Positions 1 through 6,643 of a stretch of DNA of 64,000 nt are shown here, one piece after another. The stretch comes from Polaribacter aestuariivivens (GTDB taxonomy: Bacteria > Bacteroidota > Bacteroidia > Flavobacteriales > Flavobacteriaceae), in assembly GCF_005885675.1 (NCBI RefSeq), contig NZ_VANR01000003.1, positions 124,001-188,000 of the forward strand, written 5' to 3'. Under the pieces are notes generated by a model. That model saw nothing but the letters and a program-made list of their open reading frames with translations. It had not been told where the DNA came from and did no database searches. A program made the position numbers and the translations under genes. Every line of letters begins with the position of its first letter. Position 1 is the stretch's first letter.

Positions 1-399
1 CAAACAATTGAAAAACGTTTTTTTGCTCCTAAAAAATTTGAATGTAGTTTAATTTCTAAGGATAAAGGAATGGTGGTTTTTGAAGATATCACATTTTACA
101 CAACCACTGTTTTTAAGGATTTTTATTTGCACACAATAGCGAAAAACCAGCAAAAAAAAGTAGCCAACTTTTTTAATATTGGATTCCAAAAAACGATTGA
201 TAATGACGTCAAATCAAAACTTGCTGAAATAACAGGCTTTTTACCAAAAAAAATAGAAAAAAGAAAATCAAGTATTGGAGCTCCAACCTATTATTATAAC
301 GAAAAAAAACTCACAAAATCATGCTCTATCTCACACCATGGAAATTTTGGAGCTTTTGCATTTATTTTAGAAAATGAATTTAAAAGAAGCACTTTTTAA
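1..399 (+). CDS. Conserved protein of unknown function, 5' end outside the window
   Basis: The reading frame is open from base 1, so the gene starts upstream; the ATG at 70 is internal. About 132 codons are visible. I do not recognise the family with confidence. Near the C-terminus is the segment SCSISHHGNFGAFAF, which faintly resembles the serine-histidine motif of 4'-phosphopantetheinyl transferases, but the acidic metal-binding residues of that family cannot be pointed out, so this is only a hint. There is no signal peptide or membrane segment in the visible part. It overlaps the next gene by 26 bp (374-399), which suggests translational coupling and shared function with the GreA-like protein. 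Confidence 0.6.
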   Translation, partial: QTIEKRFFAPKKFECSLISKDKGMVVFEDITFYTTTVFKDFYLHTIAKNQQKKVANFFNIGFQKTIDNDVKSKLAEITGFLPKKIEKRKSSIGAPTYYYNEKKLTKSCSISHHGNFGAFAFILENEFKRSTF

Positions 400-823
400 A
401 CAATGTGAAGCTTTTGTAAACAGACGTTTACAGAATATAGAAGAAGTAATTTCATCTAACCAAAAAGCACTACAATCTGAAACCAAAAGTTCTGCTGGCG
501 ATAAACACGAAACAGGACGTGCCATGTTGCAATTAGAAATGGAAAAAGCGGGTCAGCAATTGGCTGGAATTACTCAAATGAAAGAGATTTTAAATAGAAT
601 TGACATATCAAAACAATCTAAAACTGCTCATTTAGGAAATATTATAAAAACAGATAAAGCCAATTATTTTTTATCCATTTCAGCAGGCAAGCTAACAGCT
701 TGTGGTAAAGATTATTTTGCAATTTCTATTTCTTCGCCAATTGGTAAATTGTTGTTAGGAAAACAAGAACAAGACGTGATTGTGTTTAATGGAAATTCCA
801 TTAAAATTGAAGAGGTTTTTTAA
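374..823 (+). CDS. GreA/GreB C-terminal-like protein with N-terminal coiled coil
   Basis: 149 aa. Residues 1-80 are charged and helical, as in the Gre coiled-coil finger. The C-terminal third, with SISSPIGKLLLGKQEQDVIVF, matches the FKBP-like GreA/GreB signature (SPxGkaLlGkxxGD). Gre factors rescue backtracked RNA polymerase, but the acidic finger-tip pair needed for transcript cleavage is not obvious, so the protein could instead be a Gre-like modulator that binds RNA polymerase. Homologues in flavobacteria are often labelled 3-oxoacyl-ACP synthase. Nothing in the sequence supports that, since it is too short and has no thiolase Cys motif. It overlaps the upstream gene by 26 bp. The first cassette-like insertion begins 3 bp after its stop codon. 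Confidence 0.6.
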   Translation: MNLKEALFKQCEAFVNRRLQNIEEVISSNQKALQSETKSSAGDKHETGRAMLQLEMEKAGQQLAGITQMKEILNRIDISKQSKTAHLGNIIKTDKANYFLSISAGKLTACGKDYFAISISSPIGKLLLGKQEQDVIVFNGNSIKIEEVF

Positions 824-825
824 GG

Positions 826-968
826 TTTTCGCTAACGTTTAAGTATATGAAAAGTTGCGTGTAAATAAGCGCAAAATTTTCGGTTTAGAACTGACCTAAA
901 AAATAAAAAAAGACCTTTGGATTAAACACTTAACAGCAATTTTTTATATACATTGTTAGGTGCAGGTG
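826..968. repeat. Left boundary site (A) of cassette 1, attC-like imperfect palindrome
   Basis: The left half starts with TTTTCGCTAAC (826-836), followed by a GTATATGA motif. The right half ends TATACATTGTTAGGTGCAGG. The core CTAAC (832-836) pairs with GTTAG (955-959). The left half is complementary to sequence outside the far end of the cassette (GTTAGCGAAAG, 3310-3320; 10 of 11). The right half (GTTAGGTGCAGGTG, 955-968) is complementary to the cassette's own far end (3254-3267; 13 of 14). The interior shares GCGTGTAAATA and TTTTCGG with site C at 22712. The resemblance to integron attC sites is my inference. Confidence 0.6.
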
Positions 969-999
969 TTGTTCCATTCCGCTTGTTTCTATTTAGCAT

Positions 1000-1998
1000 T
1001 TATCCGAATAATTCAGTCTGAAAATTGTTTTGTCTAATTGCCTTTTCTTTATTTAAATCAATATTGTCTATAATATCTTCCAAACTTTTTTGAGTCAAAG
1101 TTGTAACTGATTTGTCGGCATTAATTAACTCGCGATTTAAATCGAACATTGGATTATTAGCATCAAGATTTTGGTCATACATAACAGCTCTTGGGATATT
1201 ATAGTCTTTTGCAAATCCCATCGCCAATCTTGCTCCGCTGTCCAATTTTTGACCAAATAATTTCCATCTTTCAGCGGTATCTTGAGCATAACTTGCAGCC
1301 AAAATTATAGTATCACAATATAATGCTTGTAATCTGTCACGGTCTTTATATCGACTACTTAAATCCATTCCTGATTTATGCTCGTCAAAATATTCAGACA
1401 CTAAAAGTCCGCCTTCTTGAACTATCTCGAATGCTAAACTCTTATTTTTTGCTGGCATTATTTTATAAAGTGGACTTGGCAAAAAAGCAACAGTTTTTCC
1501 TCCAATAAGTGCTTGTTTATGAGCGATACTATCACAGCCAAATGCTAAACCACTCACAATTGTAATCCCTTTTTTTACAATTTCTGAAACTATTTTTTGT
1601 TCTCTACTTTCTATTCTTTCGTCAGGATTTAGAAGTCCAATAACAGTTACATTATTATTATCAAAGTCAATTAAACTTAAATCTCCCTTATAAAAAAGAA
1701 ATATTGGTCTTTCACTTTCTTTCACATTTCCTCTATATTTTGGAAAGTTTCTATCTCCGATTGCGACAAGACCATCACAACTATCTTCAAATATTTCGAT
1801 TTGATTTATAGTTTGGTTTTTGTTAAACTCGAAATCATCAACTGTTATTAATTCTTCTTGCTTTGAGTTGTTATTTATTAATGATACAATTTTATCGACA
1901 CTTTCATTGCCTTTCAAATATTTAACAATCCAAGCCCTACCAATTCCTTTATAGGTTTTAGTAGTTATAATATTTATTGCGTTGTCTGTGTATTTCAT
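1000..1998 (-). CDS. DprA/Smf-like DNA-processing family protein
   Basis: 332 aa. The Rossmann-fold signature GLAFGCDSIAHKQAL at residues 150-164 matches the DprA pattern GLAxGIDxxAHxxAL. The preceding segment, residues 81-110, follows the DprA layout (YPxxL... PpxLyxkG). Housekeeping DprA loads RecA on incoming single-stranded DNA in transformation. This copy lies in a cassette-like island rather than a competence or topoisomerase neighbourhood, and lacks a recognisable C-terminal winged-helix domain. I infer an accessory role, perhaps binding nucleic acid or a nucleotide ligand. It is the last gene of a three-gene unit, 27 bp after the PRTase-like gene. DprA-family proteins recur in predicted conflict systems. 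Confidence 0.8.
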   Translation of the reverse strand: MKYTDNAINIITTKTYKGIGRAWIVKYLKGNESVDKIVSLINNNSKQEELITVDDFEFNKNQTINQIEIFEDSCDGLVAIGDRNFPKYRGNVKESERPIFLFYKGDLSLIDFDNNNVTVIGLLNPDERIESREQKIVSEIVKKGITIVSGLAFGCDSIAHKQALIGGKTVAFLPSPLYKIMPAKNKSLAFEIVQEGGLLVSEYFDEHKSGMDLSSRYKDRDRLQALYCDTIILAASYAQDTAERWKLFGQKLDSGARLAMGFAKDYNIPRAVMYDQNLDANNPMFDLNRELINADKSVTTLTQKSLEDIIDNIDLNKEKAIRQNNFQTELFG

Positions 1999-2025
1999 AT
2001 TAATAGTTTAAAAGATAAAATCTGT

Positions 2026-2661
2026 TTAGTGGTCAATAGTTTTTCCAATTGAATAGAAAGTTACTGAATTTGCACCACAATTTAGTAATGCTTGTATCAT
2101 ATCTTCATCAATATCTACATCTTTTGTGTAGATATCATCTATCAAAAGTATGTCAAGCCCTTTAATATTATTTGAAAAGTGACACGTTGCGACACTTATA
2201 CCTGAATATGGTTCTGAACCATCATTAACAAAACCATCAACAGCTTTTCTTAAGTGTGTTGTTTTGGTATTTTTATTTCTTGCTATAAAATTTGTTCCAT
2301 CTTTAAAATCATTGCCTAATTGATTAACTGCATCTTTAACAGTTGCTTTGAAAAGTAGTTGGTCTTGACGATATGTATTATCAGCTTTAGCTCTTGGAAC
2401 AACACAAACCGTCATTTTTTCTAATTTACTTTCTTTTAAAATATTAGGTAGGTCTTTTAGAAGAACTTTCAATAATTCACTTTGTGCATTTTGTAGTTTA
2501 GATAACCACCATTTACGTTCAAGGTCATTTTTTAAGGTAAGAATATACATTGGATAATTATCGACTTCATCACGGTTTTCGTACGCAACATAATCAGTGT
2601 GATAATAACCTTGGGTATCTTGATTTAAGTATTCATTTTGTTTAATTGTAAATGACTTCAT
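2026..2661 (-). CDS. Phosphoribosyltransferase-fold (ComF/PRTase-like) protein
   Basis: 211 aa. Residues 168-187 (GLDILLIDDIYTKDVDIDED) form the PRPP-binding loop motif of type I PRTases: hydrophobic strand, two Asp, then a phosphate loop. The loop here reads YTKDVDIDED instead of the usual TTGxT, so PRPP binding may be altered. A WW pair and many charged residues fill the first 80 residues. There is no signal peptide. It sits between the HAD gene (3-bp gap) and the DprA-like gene (27-bp gap). ComF-type PRTases occur with competence genes, and PRTase plus HAD pairs are known from predicted nucleoside-metabolite stress systems. Its substrate cannot be read from the sequence. Confidence 0.65.
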   Translation of the reverse strand: MKSFTIKQNEYLNQDTQGYYHTDYVAYENRDEVDNYPMYILTLKNDLERKWWLSKLQNAQSELLKVLLKDLPNILKESKLEKMTVCVVPRAKADNTYRQDQLLFKATVKDAVNQLGNDFKDGTNFIARNKNTKTTHLRKAVDGFVNDGSEPYSGISVATCHFSNNIKGLDILLIDDIYTKDVDIDEDMIQALLNCGANSVTFYSIGKTIDH

Positions 2662-2664
2662 AGT

Positions 2665-3240
2665 TTAAAGACTTAAAATTTTATTAATAGAAATTCCTGC
2701 GAGAATAGCATCTTCAATTTCAGATTTTTCATTTTCAAAAACAATAACAGTTTGAGCCGATAGGCTCAAACTTGATATTGCATTTTTGTATTTATTTATT
2801 CGCTTTCCATTTTCCGAAATCTTTCTAAAAAATATATTGCTAAACTTATCGGTAAGCTTATGATAGTTTAATGTCATCAATGCTCTATCTTTTCTACAGT
2901 TTGTTACCAGTACTGTTTTATTTGTTTTGTGATGTTTTAGTAGAATGTCCACAACAGATTTATTTAGTTTTGTTTTCGATAAATGTTCTTTGTAAAGTTC
3001 CTCTTTCTTTTGAATTATTTTTTCATATTCCGTTTCCGTTAGATTTGGAACTGCAATTTTTAGTGAAGCACGATTAAATCTATCATTTGGATTGAATTCA
3101 ATTTCATTTTCGGATTGAATGAACGATTGTATTGCTTTTTTGTACGATAAGAAGTTCGCAAAATCTGTATCCACTAATGTTCCGTCCATATCAAAGAATA
3201 GAATGTCATTTTCATTTATGTTCAGTTTTGGTTTTTTCAT
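2665..3240 (-). CDS. HAD-superfamily hydrolase
   Basis: 191 aa. Motif I is FFDMDGTLVDTD at residues 15-26, with nucleophile Asp17 and acid/base Asp19. Motif II is the Thr in LVTNCRKD. A conserved Lys follows in the FRKISENGKRINKYK region. Motif IV is atypical, VFENEKSEIEDA, where most relatives have Asp pairs. A helical cap lies between motifs I and II, as in the phosphoglycolate-phosphatase-like branch. It is the first gene of the three-gene cassette and starts about 14 bp from boundary site B. A plausible role is dephosphorylating a nucleotide or sugar phosphate made or used by the neighbouring PRTase-like protein; this is inference. Confidence 0.75.
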   Translation of the reverse strand: MKKPKLNINENDILFFDMDGTLVDTDFANFLSYKKAIQSFIQSENEIEFNPNDRFNRASLKIAVPNLTETEYEKIIQKKEELYKEHLSKTKLNKSVVDILLKHHKTNKTVLVTNCRKDRALMTLNYHKLTDKFSNIFFRKISENGKRINKYKNAISSLSLSAQTVIVFENEKSEIEDAILAGISINKILSL

Positions 3241-3253
3241 CTGCGGTTTTTTT

Positions 3254-3320
3254 CACTTGCACCTAACGTGCTTTCGTATATGGCCGAGTTTTAATTCGTT
3301 ATATACGAAGTTAGCGAAAG
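3254..3320. repeat. Right boundary site (B) of cassette 1, attC-like hairpin
   Basis: The cleanest of the four sites. CTAAC (3263-3267) and TTCGTATAT (3273-3281) pair with the ATATACGAA and GTTAG run at 3301-3314. The left arm has a few extra unpaired bases (GTGCT), as in integron attC sites, where extrahelical bases set strand choice. The left core ACCTAAC (3261-3267) fits RYYYAAC. The right half, GTTAGCGAAAG, pairs with 826-836 outside the left end. The site lies 14 bp upstream of the HAD start codon. Confidence 0.65.
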
Positions 3321-3373
3321 GTACTTAAAAAAGAATTTAGAATCAAACTAAATTTTTTAGAGCTTTGAGTTAT

Positions 3374-4294
3374 CTAAAAAGATAGCGCTATTTCTTTTTT
3401 ATCGTTCAAAGGGTTATCACTATTAAAGTAGATGGTCGTATTTTGAAACGCTGCTTCAATTAACCAATAAGAGCCTTTAAAATAAGAATTGAGCACTATT
3501 GCTTTTTTATCTGAATTTTTTACAACTTTAATTTGATGAGGATATAATAGGTGTGTTTTTCCATCAATCGTAATTTCATTGACATCATCAAACAAAGCAG
3601 CAACGTATTTTTCTTTTGGATTGTTGTAAATCTCTTTTGGAGCGTCGTTAACTATAATTTTATTGTTACGAATAATTAGTAATTTATCTGCAAAAGAAAG
3701 AGCATCATTTTTGTCGTGTGTAGCAACAATACAGGCAATATTTTTTTCTTTTAAATAAGCAAACAAGTGTCTTCTTAAAGTATTTTTCTTAAAATTATCT
3801 ATTTGCCCAAAAGGTTCATCTAAAAGTAGTAATTCTGGTTCTTTTGCCAAAGCTCTAGCAATAGCAACACGTTGTTTTTGTCCGCCACTTAAATTTTTCA
3901 CTTTCGTTTTTTCGAAAGCTGTCATTTCTATAACTTCCAATAATTCTTGGGTACGTTTTTCGCTTTCTGTAGGATAAAAGCGTGACAAGTGTTTTTTTAT
4001 ATTTTCTGAAACAGAAGTATAAGGCATCAAATCAAAATCTTGAGCTACATATTTAAAAAATTCCATCCCTGGAACTAAATGTTCTTTTGGCCCTAAAACT
4101 TGATTTTTTTTCCAAAAAATTGTTCCTTTTTTTAAATCTAACAACCCGTAAATTACTTTTAAAAGTGTAGATTTTCCACAGCCACTTTCGCCCATTACAC
4201 ACAGGTGTTCTCCTTCATTTAAAGTAAAGTTGAAGTTATTTATTACTGTTTTATTTTTTGTATAACTAAAAGATATATTTTGAACGTTTAACAT
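3374..4294 (-). CDS. ABC transporter ATP-binding protein (PotA/FbpC type)
   Basis: 306 aa. Walker A GESGCGKS is at residues 35-42, the signature LSGGQKQR near 140, and Walker B LLLLDEPF is followed by the H-loop ATHD. About 70 residues follow the nucleotide-binding domain, as in the PotA/FbpC/CysA importers that carry a regulatory tail. No permease or binding-protein gene is adjacent, so its partner and substrate cannot be named. The -7 box TATTTTTG ends 4 bp before the ATG, so the message should be leaderless. The ABC gene and cassette 1 lie on the same strand and no terminator is visible between them. Confidence 0.85.
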   Translation of the reverse strand: MLNVQNISFSYTKNKTVINNFNFTLNEGEHLCVMGESGCGKSTLLKVIYGLLDLKKGTIFWKKNQVLGPKEHLVPGMEFFKYVAQDFDLMPYTSVSENIKKHLSRFYPTESEKRTQELLEVIEMTAFEKTKVKNLSGGQKQRVAIARALAKEPELLLLDEPFGQIDNFKKNTLRRHLFAYLKEKNIACIVATHDKNDALSFADKLLIIRNNKIIVNDAPKEIYNNPKEKYVAALFDDVNEITIDGKTHLLYPHQIKVVKNSDKKAIVLNSYFKGSYWLIEAAFQNTTIYFNSDNPLNDKKEIALSF

Positions 4295-4298
4295 TTTG

Positions 4299-4306
4299 CA
4301 AAAATA
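4299..4306 (-). promoter_or_regulatory. -7 promoter box of the ABC ATPase gene, probably leaderless
   Basis: On the minus strand the sequence reads TATTTTTGCAAAATG, a perfect TAnnTTTG box with only four bases between its G and the start codon. Bacteroidota transcription starts a few bases after this box, so the transcript should begin at or next to the ATG. Confidence 0.55.
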
Positions 4307-4409
4307 ACAATTTATGATTCAAAAAACTCTCCATACAGTTTTTCCTTTTTTAAAAATAACGAATAGTATATGCCTTTGTTTTTTAATTTAAACAAAGTAT
4401 TTATTCAAC

Positions 4410-4440
4410 AAAAAAAACCGACACTTTCGCATCGGTTTTA
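4410..4440 (-). terminator. Rho-independent terminator of the M13 peptidase gene
   Basis: On the minus strand AAACCGA and TCGGTTT form a stem around a loop of about ten bases, followed by a T run. It lies 60 bp after the M13 peptidase stop codon. Confidence 0.75.
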
Positions 4441-4499
4441 ATTTAAAAATTTTAGTAAAATTCTTTTAAAATACAATCGTACTTAAAAGGTTTGCAACC

Positions 4500-6575
4500 T
4501 TACCAGATTCTTACTCTATCTTCTGGTTTCAAATACATTTTATCTCCTGGTTTCACATCGAAAGCATCGTAAAAAGCATCCACATTTTTTAGAGGCATAT
4601 ATGCTCTGTACATTCCTGGAGCATGCGTATCTGTCATAATTCTGTTTTTAAGAGCTTCATCACGCATTTTAGTTCTCCAAATAGTTCCCCAAGAAAGGAA
4701 AAAACGTTGTTCTGGAGTATAACCATCAATTTTACCAGGTCTACCGTTTTTTTCATAGAAAATTTGTAAGCCTTCATATGCTGCTTGTACACCACCTAAA
4801 TCTCCAATATTTTCTCCTAAAGTGAACTCACCATTCAACTTCATACTGTCAATCGCTACAATATTACTAAATTGTGCTACTAGTTTGTCTCCTACTTTTT
4901 TAAATTCTTCAGCATCTTTTTCTGTCCACCAGTTTTTTAAGTTTCCATCACCATCAAAACGTGCTCCAGAATCATCGAAACTATGTGAAATTTCATGACC
5001 AATAACAGCTCCAATTCCACCATAGTTTACAGCTTCATCTGCTTTATAATCATAAAAAGGAGGTTGTAAAATGGCTGCTGGAAAAACAATTTCATTATTT
5101 ACTGGGTTAAAATATGCATTTACAGTTTGTGGAGACATACCCCATTCTGTTCTATCAACTTCTTTACCAAGTTTTGCCATATTTTCTTCATAGTTCCATT
5201 TGGTAACATTAATAGCATTTTCAAAATACGAACCACCTTCTTCTAAACCTTTTACTTGTAATTTAGAGTAGTCTTTCCAAACATCAGGATACGCAATCTT
5301 TACTGTTAATTTGTGTAGTTTTTCTAATGCTTTTTCTTTGGTTTCTTCACTCATCCAAGATAATTGTGCAATACGCTTTTCAAAACCTAACATTACGTTA
5401 TCAATCATTTCTTTTGCTTTTGCTTTTGCTTCTGGAGGAAACATTTTATCTACATATAATTTTCCTAAAGCTTCACCAATTGCACCATTTAAGTTACCCA
5501 AAGCACGTTCGTCTCTTGGACGTTGTTTTTTTGCACCACGCATTTCTTTACTATAAAACTCCCAGTTTGCAGTTTCTAAATCTGTAGATAAAGAACCTAA
5601 AGAGCTGTTAATGGTGTTCCAACGTAATAAAAGTTTAATATCTTCAACAGAACGATTTTTAAAAATATCATTCATGGCTTTAAAATATCCAGGATCTGTT
5701 ACAATAATTCTATCTAAATCAGCCACACCAATTCCTGTTAAATGTGCTTTCCAATCTATTGCAGGAGCTAATTCTGTAAGTTCTGCTACAGTCATTGGGT
5801 TGTACATTTTACGTGTATCTCTTCTTTCTTCTTTAGTCATCATTGGTTCTGCTAAACTTTTCTCGAAGGCTACAATGGTTGCTGCGTTTTGTTTTGCAGT
5901 AGCTTCATCATCACCAAATTCTTGTAACATTTTAGCTACAAATTCTTGATACTTTTCAAGCTTATCTGATACTTTTGCATCTACATAATAATCTCTAGAC
6001 AAACCTAAAGATCCACCACCTAAATAACCAGCATATTCACTACTGTTTTTTAGGTCGTTAAAAACGCCAAAACCATAAAAACCACCTCCACCATAAGGTG
6101 CCATATTCGTGATATAGTTTTCTACATCTTTTTTAGTTTTAATTTCATCTACTTTTGCTAAAAAAGGCATTACTGGTGCTTTACCTTGTTTATTTCTTGC
6201 AACAGTATCCATTATTGTTTGGTAGTAATTTACTGCTTTTTCTTGATCAGAATCAATTTCATTTCCTTGTGCATCTTTTACTTTCGGAAAATCTTTTTCT
6301 TCAATAGCTTCATTTAAAATAATTAAAACATCTTCATTTGTTTTTTTTCGAAGTTCGTTAAAACCACCCCAAGAAGTTTCATCATCTGGAATTTCTGTAT
6401 TTTTTATCCAATTTCCGTTTACGTGTTTAAAGAAATCATCTGAAGGTTTTACAGAAGTATCCATATTTTCTAATATAATTCCTGCAGAACGATCTTCTTT
6501 TTTATCATTTTTACAGGCTACAAAAGCTAATGAAGCAATTGCTGTTGTAAAAAATACTTTTTTAATTGTTTTCAT
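4500..6575 (-). CDS. pepO: M13 family zinc metallopeptidase lipoprotein (PepO/neprilysin type)
   Basis: 691 aa, the usual family length. The zinc motif HEISH is at residues 527-531 and the third ligand is in ENIGD at about 588-592. Upstream is the substrate-binding NAYFNP segment. The N-terminus has a lipoprotein signal ending LAFVACKND, so the enzyme is anchored on the periplasmic or outer face, where it would cleave peptides of moderate size. It is followed by its own terminator. The S9 oligopeptidase lipoprotein gene lies 68 bp upstream on the same strand. The two make a peptide-degrading pair and may be co-transcribed. Confidence 0.9.
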   Translation of the reverse strand: MKTIKKVFFTTAIASLAFVACKNDKKEDRSAGIILENMDTSVKPSDDFFKHVNGNWIKNTEIPDDETSWGGFNELRKKTNEDVLIILNEAIEEKDFPKVKDAQGNEIDSDQEKAVNYYQTIMDTVARNKQGKAPVMPFLAKVDEIKTKKDVENYITNMAPYGGGGFYGFGVFNDLKNSSEYAGYLGGGSLGLSRDYYVDAKVSDKLEKYQEFVAKMLQEFGDDEATAKQNAATIVAFEKSLAEPMMTKEERRDTRKMYNPMTVAELTELAPAIDWKAHLTGIGVADLDRIIVTDPGYFKAMNDIFKNRSVEDIKLLLRWNTINSSLGSLSTDLETANWEFYSKEMRGAKKQRPRDERALGNLNGAIGEALGKLYVDKMFPPEAKAKAKEMIDNVMLGFEKRIAQLSWMSEETKEKALEKLHKLTVKIAYPDVWKDYSKLQVKGLEEGGSYFENAINVTKWNYEENMAKLGKEVDRTEWGMSPQTVNAYFNPVNNEIVFPAAILQPPFYDYKADEAVNYGGIGAVIGHEISHSFDDSGARFDGDGNLKNWWTEKDAEEFKKVGDKLVAQFSNIVAIDSMKLNGEFTLGENIGDLGGVQAAYEGLQIFYEKNGRPGKIDGYTPEQRFFLSWGTIWRTKMRDEALKNRIMTDTHAPGMYRAYMPLKNVDAFYDAFDVKPGDKMYLKPEDRVRIW

Positions 6576-6643
6576 ATATTATATGTATTTGATTGTTTGA
6601 ATATTAGTAACAATATATAACAAATTGTTACACTTTTTTTTGA

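Larger units (their letters stand above)
955..3310 (-). mobile_element. Cassette-like insertion 1 (DprA-like, PRTase-like and HAD genes)
   Basis: A 2.36-kb segment with three co-directional genes on the minus strand. Its ends are near-perfect inverted repeats of 14 bp, and it splits an outer, host-derived 11-bp inverted repeat. Read in gene order, it has a short foldable site (B) upstream, three tightly packed genes, and a longer site (A) downstream. No integrase or transposase is present. There is almost no room for a promoter between site B and the first gene (about 14 bp), so expression may rely on read-through from the ABC gene on the same strand, or on a promoter inside site B. The insertion lies between a GreA-like gene and an ABC ATPase gene. 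Confidence 0.55.

Noticed and set aside
374..823. 3-oxoacyl-ACP synthase label for the GreA-like gene
   Set aside because: At 149 aa with a SPxGkxLlG motif and no thiolase Cys site, the protein does not fit a ketoacyl synthase.
5311..5949. Plus-strand open frames opposite the M13 peptidase
   Set aside because: They are antisense shadows of a well-conserved coding sequence and have no start context.
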